12,739 bases of DNA from an uncultured Neomegalonema sp. (lineage in GTDB: Bacteria; Pseudomonadota; Alphaproteobacteria; Rhodobacterales; Rhodobacteraceae): contig CALGNW010000249.1 in the NCBI GenBank assembly GCA_937958345.1, forward strand, positions 1 to 12,739, in the 5' to 3' direction. Below, piece after piece: positions 6,517 through 12,739 of the stretch. The notes under the pieces were generated by a model. It was not told where the DNA came from, made no database searches, and saw only the letters and a program-made list of their open reading frames with translations. The translations under genes were made by a program, and so were the position numbers. The first letter of the stretch is position 1. Each line of letters starts with the position of its first letter.

Positions 6517-7794
6517 ATGACGGTTCATACTATGCGCCGCCCGCTTCTCGCCTTTGATCCCCATGATGACGAGCGGTTGCTGAGTGTCGGGGATGCCAAG
6601 CAGTTCGGTCTGGCCGCGACACGCGCCATGCCGCACCTGCCGGTCGAGCGTGTCGTCCTGGAGGCGGCCTGTGGCCGGGTTCTTGCGGACCCGGTCAGCA
6701 ATCACGAACCGTTGCCGCGCTATAGCGGGGCGGAAATGGATGGATTTGCCATCCGGCGCGGTGATCTGATCGGACCCGGACCATGGACGTTGCGGATTGA
6801 CGGCCATCTGGCGGCGGGAACGGCAAAAAACGAGCGTCCGCTCTGCAAGCCCGGCGGCGCGCTGACGGTCGCAACCGGCGCGCAGATATTCGGTTCGCTG
6901 GATGCGGTGATCCCCCATGAAACCGCAGAGACGGACGGCGAGACTGTGACTGTTTTCCAGTGCCCGCCGCGCAACGCGAATGTGCGCTCGCGCGGGCAGG
7001 ATGCAAAGGTCGGCACCGACCTGTTGCCCGCCGGACGGGTTTTGAACGCGCGCGACATTGCGCTGCTGGCGGGATTGGGCCGTGCCGAGGTGACAGTGCG
7101 AAAGCGCCTGCGCGTCGCCTGTCTGTCGACCGGGTCCGAGCTTATTGAAATCGGGACCAAGCTGGGGCGCGGGCAAGTCCATGATTGCAACAGACCGATG
7201 CTGAAGGCGGCTTTGTCCCCCGATTGGATTACCTATCTCGACCTCGGCGTTGTGCGCGATGACGCGAAGGCGCTGCGCAATGCGCTGCCGCTCGCGGCGG
7301 GGGCTGCGGATGTTATTGTCGTTGCGGGCGGCGCGTCGGGCGGTATCCAGACGACGGTGTCGGAGGTGATGGGGGCGCTGGGCGGCGACGTTGTCGCTCA
7401 TAACGTTGCGATGAAACCGGGCAAGCCGCTGTTGATCGCGACCCTGAACGGAACGCTGTTTTTGTGTCTGCCGGGGAATCCGGTTTCGGCTTCGATCACG
7501 CTGGATGTCATCGGGTGGGCTTTGTTGCGCGCCCGCGCCGGTATCGCGGAGGCCGCGCCGGAACCCGAGCAGGCGATTGCCGATTTTAATATGATCGGCA
7601 GGCCGGGGCGGGCCGAGTTTCCGCTTGTGACAATTTGCGGAGCCGCGCCCGATGGCACGCCTATTCTCGCACTGTCACCGGGGGCGAATTCGGGCAATCT
7701 GCGGCGTCTGGCCGAGGCGGACGGGTTTGTCCATATCGACCCTGACAATGCCGATGTTGAACCGGGCAGCCCTGTGCGATGGACGCGGCTCTAG
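6517..7794 (+). CDS. moeA: MoeA-like molybdopterin molybdenumtransferase
   Basis: The 425-residue protein follows the MoeA plan: MoeA N-terminal domain (about 23-190), MoCF/GEPH domain (196-345) and C-terminal domain (350-425). MoeA inserts molybdate into adenylylated molybdopterin in the cytoplasm. Conserved pieces are E73-M-D75-G-F (compare MDGY), V118-A-T120-G, the RSRGQD segment with D162, H222-D223-C-N-R (compare YDTNR), K300-P-G-K-P304 and L318-P-G-N-P322. The usual SGGVSxGxxDY stretch is here AGGASGGIQTT, so the aspartate equivalent to E. coli Asp259 is replaced by Thr279. The ATG at 6517 follows AGAGGA (6504-6509) by 7 bases. The gene lies 51 bases after the anti-sigma gene on the same strand and may share its transcript. 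It could be a housekeeping MoeA, or a divergent paralogue with altered activity. Confidence 0.85.
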   Translation: MTVHTMRRPLLAFDPHDDERLLSVGDAKQFGLAATRAMPHLPVERVVLEAACGRVLADPVSNHEPLPRYSGAEMDGFAIRRGDLIGPGPWTLRIDGHLAAGTAKNERPLCKPGGALTVATGAQIFGSLDAVIPHETAETDGETVTVFQCPPRNANVRSRGQDAKVGTDLLPAGRVLNARDIALLAGLGRAEVTVRKRLRVACLSTGSELIEIGTKLGRGQVHDCNRPMLKAALSPDWITYLDLGVVRDDAKALRNALPLAAGAADVIVVAGGASGGIQTTVSEVMGALGGDVVAHNVAMKPGKPLLIATLNGTLFLCLPGNPVSASITLDVIGWALLRARAGIAEAAPEPEQAIADFNMIGRPGRAEFPLVTICGAAPDGTPILALSPGANSGNLRRLAEADGFVHIDPDNADVEPGSPVRWTRL

Positions 7795-7822
7795 GGTTTT
7801 CGGCGCGGCTGCGGCCGGGGTA

Positions 7823-10135
7823 CTACGTCGATGGAACGGCGTCCGCCGCCTGCGCTGCGGCGGCGGAAATGCCTGACTTTTGCGCGTCAGTCAGATCGTC
7901 GCGTTCCTCCAGACCGGGGATTGCGACGCGGACCTCGCGGCGGGCGAAGGCGATTCCGTTTGCCTCGAACGCGGCCTTGACGCGGTTGTAGATTTCCTTT
8001 CGCAGAACGAACTGCTTGCCGGGCTTGGCCATAAACTTTCCGCGAATGATCATCCCGACATCATCAAAATCAAAGACGCCCTGCGATTTGAAGGGCTGAA
8101 GAAAATCTTCGGCAAATTCGGGAACTTCCATCATCTCCGCGCCGATTTTTTTGAACAGCTTTTTCACCTGATTGGGGTTCGTGTTGAACGGCACGGTGAA
8201 TTTGAGTTTCACGATGACCCAGTCGCGGGAGAAGTTTGTGATCTTGGGAATTTCGCCATAAGGAATCGTATGGACAGCGCCCTTATGGTGACGCAGTTGC
8301 ATCGAGCGGATCGAGATTTTTTCGACGGTTCCCAGAGTGCCTTCGACATCAAGATATTCGCCCGCGCGGAAGGCATCGTCGATCAGGAAGAAAATTCCCG
8401 ACACAACGTCGGCCACCAGTTTCTGTGCGCCGAAACCGATAGCCAGCCCGACGATACCCGCACCGGCAAGCAGCGGCGTGATGTCGATGCCGAAGTTTCC
8501 GATCACAAGCAAACCGACGATCACGGCAATCGCGACCTTTAAGGTTCCGAGTAACAGCGGCAGGATTGTTGCCAGACGCGAAACACCGGTTCCGCCCTCG
8601 TCGCCGGCATCGCCGTCTTCGCCCATTGCGGTTTGCTCGGCTGCCAGCTTTCGGTTGATCCAAAGCGATACCAGTTCCCAGAACAGATATCCGCTCAGGA
8701 CGATCATAATTCCCTCGATCAGCACGCCCGCCGCCCGCGCGCCGACACCGGCGGCGGCGAGGTTGCCGAGGTCAATTCCCCAGATGCGGGCCAGTGCCAA
8801 AATTACCCCGACGCTGAGAATAACGCGACCGATGCGGATGTAGCTGCGCTTGGTCCTGAGATACGCTTCTTCAGCGAGACGGCCTTCACCTGTCATCGGT
8901 TTGACGAGATGTTTGACCAGGCCTCTGACGCCGGCGTCAAACGTCGGCGCGAAAAGCATCAGCAAAAGTGATGTGATCTGTCTGCCGTCGAGCAGCTGGA
9001 ATTGTTTTTTTGCGACGATCAGTTGCACCAACAGCCAACTGAGTATGATGACTGCCATGCACAGATACGGGTAAAACCGCGCGAACTTTGCTTCGGTCGG
9101 GGTAACGTCGCCATCCTTGCCCATCAGCATCATCGTCAGACCGGGGCGAGCGCGCCATGTTGTATAAAGCAACACGATATAGGCAGCGCCGTTGAACCAG
9201 AAGCCTACGCGGGTCTCGCCCATCGCGACTCCGTGGCTGGCAAGAAACGGGATCAGGAACCCCATCACCCCCCAAATCGCGTAGATGATCGTTTGCTGCC
9301 GGTAGAGGAAGCGCGAGGTCCAGTCATCGGTATGGATCAGTCTCAGTTCCGGCTGGAAGGGGGCGCTGAGAAAGCGGCTGAAGGCAAGTAAGATACGTGG
9401 GATGACAATGACGCTGGTAAAGAAAGTGCTGGCGATGAGCACATCGGGGAAGTGCCGTCCTCCGCTGTCACTTGCGGGGGCTTCGCCGGATAGAAAGGAC
9501 TGGATGGCGAAACGGGTAACGAAGTAGAATGTGATCAGCCCGATGCTGTCAAAAAACGCCCGTCGTATCAGCCTTTTCAATGTCGAGCCAAGGGTCGCTT
9601 CGTCCTGGTGGGCCACTTGGCCCCGCCATACCCGCAATGCCCGATCCACAAGCTGTTCGGCAACAAATCCGAGCACGATGGCGAGAAACGTAAAGCCGAC
9701 GACGGACCAGAAACCGCTCCAACCGCGCGGTTCCAGAAACCTGAAAAACCCGCGTTGAACGCCGGTCCAAACCTTCGTGCCGCTGGCCAGACTCTCGCCG
9801 ATACTTGACCCGATTTCGACCAAAGACGGACCGATCAGGCCTATTCCGGTGGCGGACGCCTGCCCGTCCGCAGTGTTCTGCGCAACGGCGTCCAACCGGT
9901 CCAGTAACAGCGCGCGAACCTCCTGATCCGACAGGCGCGAAACCAGACCGCGCACGGCGTCAGGGGTCAGCGGATCCGGCAGCGTGACAACGGCGGCGGC
10001 GTTGTTGTTGCCGGGGCTGCCGGGCAGGGTTTGCGCGGACAACGCAGCCGGGAACAACACTGTCAGGACGAACAAGGCCATCGCCACGCGAGCGATCAGG
10101 GATTGAAATGTTCGTTTCATGCTTGCTTCGCCCAT
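7823..10135 (-). CDS. Large MscS-family mechanosensitive ion channel (YbiO-like)
   Basis: This 770-residue protein has a signal peptide (about residues 6-35, ending ALSAQ), a periplasmic stretch to ~135, roughly ten membrane helices (142-545) and a C-terminal MscS core. The pore helix TM3 is the Gly/Ala-rich GAGIVGLAIGFGAQ (558-571) leading to KLVADVVSGIFFLIDD. The beta domain follows (AGEYLDVEGTLGTVEKI, about 591-640), then the alpha/beta domain to ~745. Size and order fit the large MscS subfamily that includes E. coli YbiO (741 residues). Such channels open under membrane tension and release solutes on hypo-osmotic shock. The start is uncertain: ATG 10135 or ATG 10120 (Met6), the latter giving a more typical MKR signal start; neither has a strong ribosome-binding site. 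The gene converges on moeA (28-base gap) and is divergent from the threonine aldolase gene. Confidence 0.92.
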   Translation of the reverse strand: MGEASMKRTFQSLIARVAMALFVLTVLFPAALSAQTLPGSPGNNNAAAVVTLPDPLTPDAVRGLVSRLSDQEVRALLLDRLDAVAQNTADGQASATGIGLIGPSLVEIGSSIGESLASGTKVWTGVQRGFFRFLEPRGWSGFWSVVGFTFLAIVLGFVAEQLVDRALRVWRGQVAHQDEATLGSTLKRLIRRAFFDSIGLITFYFVTRFAIQSFLSGEAPASDSGGRHFPDVLIASTFFTSVIVIPRILLAFSRFLSAPFQPELRLIHTDDWTSRFLYRQQTIIYAIWGVMGFLIPFLASHGVAMGETRVGFWFNGAAYIVLLYTTWRARPGLTMMLMGKDGDVTPTEAKFARFYPYLCMAVIILSWLLVQLIVAKKQFQLLDGRQITSLLLMLFAPTFDAGVRGLVKHLVKPMTGEGRLAEEAYLRTKRSYIRIGRVILSVGVILALARIWGIDLGNLAAAGVGARAAGVLIEGIMIVLSGYLFWELVSLWINRKLAAEQTAMGEDGDAGDEGGTGVSRLATILPLLLGTLKVAIAVIVGLLVIGNFGIDITPLLAGAGIVGLAIGFGAQKLVADVVSGIFFLIDDAFRAGEYLDVEGTLGTVEKISIRSMQLRHHKGAVHTIPYGEIPKITNFSRDWVIVKLKFTVPFNTNPNQVKKLFKKIGAEMMEVPEFAEDFLQPFKSQGVFDFDDVGMIIRGKFMAKPGKQFVLRKEIYNRVKAAFEANGIAFARREVRVAIPGLEERDDLTDAQKSGISAAAAQAADAVPST

Positions 10136-10144
10136 GTTGCTCTG

Positions 10145-10163
10145 TCCAAGTCGTAAACTTGGA
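10145..10163. repeat. Perfect 7-bp inverted repeat in the mscS-like gene's leader
   Basis: TCCAAGT (10145-10151) and ACTTGGA (10157-10163) are exact reverse complements separated by CGTAA. It begins 9 bases upstream of the more distal ATG of the MscS-like gene. It could be a protein-binding operator or an RNA hairpin in the 5' leader. Confidence 0.5.
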
Positions 10164-10175
10164 TACCCCGGTCGT

Positions 10176-10214
10176 CACGACATAATTGTCCCGATTTACC
10201 CGATGCCTGTCGTG
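10176..10214. promoter_or_regulatory. Separated inverted repeat CACGACA/TGTCGTG in the divergent region
   Basis: CACGACA (10176-10182) and TGTCGTG (10208-10214) are exact reverse complements 25 bases apart. The left arm overlaps a further small palindrome, GTCG-TCA-CGAC (10171-10181), so the GTCG/CGAC core occurs three times within 44 bases. The region lies between the divergent MscS-like and threonine aldolase genes and is a reasonable candidate for a shared operator. No regulator is encoded in the window next to it. Confidence 0.35.
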
Positions 10215-10275
10215 GTTGCATGCCGGGCGGTCTGCGCGGTAGTTCAGTGGTCACACAGTTTTAAGGCAGTCACCG

Positions 10276-11337
10276 ATGTATTTCACCAGCGACAATGCGG
10301 TTGGCGCCGCGCCGGAGATTTTGGACGCAATTATTGCCGCAAATGCCGGCGCGCTGCCGTCCTACGGTGCGGAGCCGATGATGGCGGCGGTCGAGGCGAC
10401 GATCGCCGGAATTTTCGAGACAGACTGCCGTGTGTTTCTGGTCTCGACAGGAACGGCGGCCAACGCCCTTGCGCTGGCCAGCCTGTCGCCGCCCTGGGGC
10501 GCTGTTTTCTGTCACCGTTTTGCGCATATCGAGGTCGATGAATGCGGCGCGCCTGAATTCTTCGGCGGTGGCCTGAAGCTGGCGCTGCTTGATGGTGCGG
10601 AGGGCAAGATCGATCCGTCCGGTCTGCGCGATGCGTTGCGCGCAACGGGGGCGGGCGGTGTGCATCAGGTGCAGCCGGCGGTTCTGAGCCTGACCAACGT
10701 TACCGAAGCCGGTGCGTTATACAGCGCGGACGAGCTGTCGGTGCTGGCCGCAATGGCCAGAGATGCAGGCTGTGCTGTTCATCTGGACGGGACACGTTTT
10801 GCCAATGCGCTGGTGGCCGCGGATGCGTCGCCTGCGGATATGAGTTGGCGGGCTGGCGTTGATGTCCTGTGTCTGGGCGCAACAAAGAATGGCGCGTTGG
10901 CAGCAGAGGCCGTGATCTTTTTCAACCCCCAGAGACAGGCGGACCGGATCGCTGAATTCGAGTACCGGCGGAAGCGTGGAGGGCATCTGATCTCGAAGAG
11001 CAGAATGCTGTCGTCGCAAATGGCCGCGTATCTGAAAGACGATCTCTGGTTGTCGCTTGCCCGTCGGGCGAATTCTGCCGCCACGCGCCTTGCCGACGGA
11101 CTACGCGCGATTGACGGTGTTGCCATCGAGAACAGCGTTGACGCGAATATGCTGTTTGTTCACCTGCCGGTTGCCGTGCACCGCGCATTGCTTGCAGAGG
11201 GGGCGCGGTACTATCTGGAGCCGCCGAGCCAGACGGACGATGGCGACGGACACCGTGTTCGCGTGCGTTTGGTTGCCTCGTTTTCGACAACTGAATCCGA
11301 GATAGACGCCTTCCTCGCTATCGCATCTGGGGCTTGA
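10276..11337 (+). CDS. ltaE: Low-specificity L-threonine aldolase (Pseudomonas-type LtaE)
   Basis: The 353-residue protein is a fold-type I PLP enzyme that cleaves L-threonine or allo-threonine to glycine and acetaldehyde, in the cytoplasm. It matches the Pseudomonas clade rather than the E. coli clade: SDN at 5-7, a GTAANALALA stretch (59-68), H80-R-F-A-H84-I-E-V-D-E-C-G-A-P-E-F-F with the PLP-stacking histidine, H169-L-D171-G-T-R174 with the aspartate to the pyridine nitrogen, and L200-G-A-T-K204-N-G with the Schiff-base lysine. Length is normal. AAGG (10263-10266) lies 9 bases before the ATG. Only 7 bases separate its stop from the downstream mechanosensitive channel start, so the two are probably one operon. 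Related beta-hydroxy amino acids are possible alternative substrates. Confidence 0.9.
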   Translation: MYFTSDNAVGAAPEILDAIIAANAGALPSYGAEPMMAAVEATIAGIFETDCRVFLVSTGTAANALALASLSPPWGAVFCHRFAHIEVDECGAPEFFGGGLKLALLDGAEGKIDPSGLRDALRATGAGGVHQVQPAVLSLTNVTEAGALYSADELSVLAAMARDAGCAVHLDGTRFANALVAADASPADMSWRAGVDVLCLGATKNGALAAEAVIFFNPQRQADRIAEFEYRRKRGGHLISKSRMLSSQMAAYLKDDLWLSLARRANSAATRLADGLRAIDGVAIENSVDANMLFVHLPVAVHRALLAEGARYYLEPPSQTDDGDGHRVRVRLVASFSTTESEIDAFLAIASGA

Positions 11338-11344
11338 ACAACCG

Positions 11345-12739
11345 ATGATAAAACTTCTGCGCGCGCTTTTTACGTTCACGTTTCTGGTGCTGGTGACACT
11401 GCCTTCGGTCGCTCAGGAAGAGTCGATCCAGCTTTCGGATGCCGAAACGCTGATCCAGACATGGGAAGCGGATGCGGGCAGGGTTGATGCAACGCTGCAG
11501 GATGATTGGGAGGGCAGCGCGCGAGACGAAGAAAATCGTGCGTTGATCGACACCCAGCGCGCCAATGCCCGGGCTTTGGCCGACAAGGCAAAGGCCGCGA
11601 TGGTTCCGGTTCAGGAACAGGTGGATGCGCTTGGTCCCGCCCCTGCCGAGGGAGAAACCGAGGCTGCGGGGCTGGCTGAGGATCGCGCTGCCCTGCAAGA
11701 ACAACTGGACGGATTGCGGACAACGGCGACCAAGGCCGAGCTGGCTTTTACGCGGGCCGACCGTCTGTTAGAGCGCATCGCGACGGCGCGGCGGCAGAAA
11801 TTTACCGACCGATTGCTGACGCGCGGGCCGACGCCGCTTGATCCCGCAAACTGGTTCGCGGCAGGCCAGAGCCTGTTATCAACCAGCGGGGCTGTTGTTT
11901 CCGAAACGGCAAGCGCGGCCCAGCGCGCCAGCCCCCGCACCCTTTGGCAGGAGTCCGGTCTGGTCGCGATTGCGGCCCTGCTGTTCGCATTGGTGATTAT
12001 GGTGGTGGCACGCCGTGCCGCCCTGCGTTGGCTGTATCGCGTGCTTGGCGCGTGGAAGCCGCTGGCCCCCGAGCCGTCGCCGCAAAGCCCCGGTGCTGAT
12101 ATTTCGGGAACGGATGTGTCCGACCCTCTCAATCAGCAAGAGGTGGCCGGGTCGCGGACCACCCGTCTGCTGGTCGGGATCGGGGTGACGCTGACGCGGC
12201 TCGCGATGCCGTTGGTTGCGCTGTTCGCGGCGCGCTTTGCCCTGATCGAGCTGGAAGTTTTCGGAGAGACAGGCGAAGTCGTTCTGGATGCGGTTGTCGG
12301 CGGGACGGCAATTTTTGCCGCCGGCTTTGCCATTGTGCATGCATTTTTTGCACCGCATGAACCGCGTCTGCGTCTGTCGGTGCTGGATAATGACCAAGCG
12401 CGCTCAGCCGCAAACTATGCTGTTCTGATCGCGCTGGCGCTGGCGCTGAATGTTGCGGTGATCAATACCGGCGAGGCGCTGGGATGGCCGGTCGGTGCGT
12501 TGAGTGTTCTGAACGCGGTGATTATTTTCGGCGGATGTCTTGCGCTTTGGCGGTTTGCGCGCGTGACGGCGACCGGCGAGGCGTCGGCAGTTGATATCCA
12601 AGGCGAGGATGCGGCGTCCGAGGATTCCGAACACTGGCTGTCCGAAGGGGCCGGGCGCATTGTCCGGCGCGTTGCCTATGCCGTTTCGATTGCTGCCCCG
12701 TTGCTCGCGCTGGCAGGTTATTTCGCGTTGTCGCGGTTT
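11345..12739 (+). CDS. DUF3772 domain mechanosensitive ion channel, N-terminal part (runs off window)
   Basis: The frame is open from ATG 11345 to the last base (465 codons), so the 3' end is missing. Residues 1-23 are a signal peptide ending PSVAQ. Residues 30-175 form a coiled-coil-rich periplasmic domain carrying the DUF3772 signature, seen as LGPAPAEGETEAAGL (96-110) and LLTRGPTPLDPANW (157-170). Membrane helices follow at about 204-222, 276-301, 314-335, 356-375, 386-405 and 441-461. In this family an MscS core follows, which would lie beyond the window. The expected role is an inner-membrane mechanosensitive channel. It is preceded by a weak ribosome-binding region and starts 7 bases after the threonine aldolase stop, so translation is probably coupled. 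It differs in architecture from the YbiO-like channel encoded divergently nearby. Confidence 0.87.
   Translation, partial: MIKLLRALFTFTFLVLVTLPSVAQEESIQLSDAETLIQTWEADAGRVDATLQDDWEGSARDEENRALIDTQRANARALADKAKAAMVPVQEQVDALGPAPAEGETEAAGLAEDRAALQEQLDGLRTTATKAELAFTRADRLLERIATARRQKFTDRLLTRGPTPLDPANWFAAGQSLLSTSGAVVSETASAAQRASPRTLWQESGLVAIAALLFALVIMVVARRAALRWLYRVLGAWKPLAPEPSPQSPGADISGTDVSDPLNQQEVAGSRTTRLLVGIGVTLTRLAMPLVALFAARFALIELEVFGETGEVVLDAVVGGTAIFAAGFAIVHAFFAPHEPRLRLSVLDNDQARSAANYAVLIALALALNVAVINTGEALGWPVGALSVLNAVIIFGGCLALWRFARVTATGEASAVDIQGEDAASEDSEHWLSEGAGRIVRRVAYAVSIAAPLLALAGYFALSRF

Noticed and set aside
7880..8542. 220-codon open frame on the plus strand inside the MscS-like gene
   Set aside because: It is antisense to the well-conserved MscS core, and its Asp/His-rich sequence has no family features.
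10236..10256. tRNA-like 5' segment GCGCGGTAGTTCAGTGGTCA
   Set aside because: It resembles a tRNA D-arm, but no anticodon stem, T-arm (GGTTCGAATC-like) or matching 3' acceptor strand follows; the downstream bases are the aldolase leader and coding start.
1..12739. Mobile element, CRISPR, toxin-antitoxin or defence island
   Set aside because: No transposase, integrase, long direct or terminal repeats, CRISPR repeat-spacer pattern or small two-gene toxin module was seen; coding character is uniform throughout.

Overview
The window looks like a chromosomal segment from an alphaproteobacterium, most likely a member of the Rhodobacterales. The basis is a high-GC, densely packed sequence and several typical families: an AbrB-type membrane protein, a Gly-rich DUF533/TerB-like protein, a Pseudomonas-type threonine aldolase and a DUF3772 mechanosensitive channel. 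No transposase, integrase, CRISPR array, phage gene, rRNA or tRNA is visible, and the coding style is uniform. I see no sign of a recently acquired island.

Layout. (1) Bases 1-1190: the 3' end of an AbrB-family membrane protein converges on a phytanoyl-CoA-dioxygenase-like gene on the minus strand. (2) Bases 1191-3104: a leader with a hairpin, then a Gly/Met-rich DUF533 (TerB-like) protein, a clear rho-independent terminator, and a second, unrelated putative Fe(II)/2-oxoglutarate oxygenase of the TIGR02466 type. (3) Bases 3105-5024: a small trypsin-fold lipoprotein-like protease, then a two-TM potassium channel with a cytoplasmic RCK-like domain. (4) Bases 5025-7794: an ECF sigma factor, its zinc-finger membrane anti-sigma factor (ATGA overlap) and a MoeA-like molybdenum-insertion protein. 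An ECF-type promoter lies just upstream of the sigma gene. (5) Bases 7795-10135: a large MscS-family channel on the minus strand. (6) Bases 10136-12739: a divergent intergenic region with inverted repeats, then a low-specificity threonine aldolase and the first 465 codons of a DUF3772 mechanosensitive channel, which runs off the window.

How the genes may work together. The sigma/anti-sigma pair is a standard surface-stress sensing switch, and its promoter motif suggests autoregulation. The moeA-like gene follows on the same strand after 51 bases and may be in the same transcript. Three ion-channel genes (one potassium channel and two structurally different MscS-superfamily channels) lie within about 9 kb. 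This points loosely to osmotic or ionic homeostasis, but they are in separate transcription units and no single system is proven. The most unusual items are the very compact protease next to the potassium channel, the MoeA homologue lacking a conserved active-site aspartate, and the inverted repeats in the mscS/ltaE divergent region. I did not find convincing evidence of a wholly new system.
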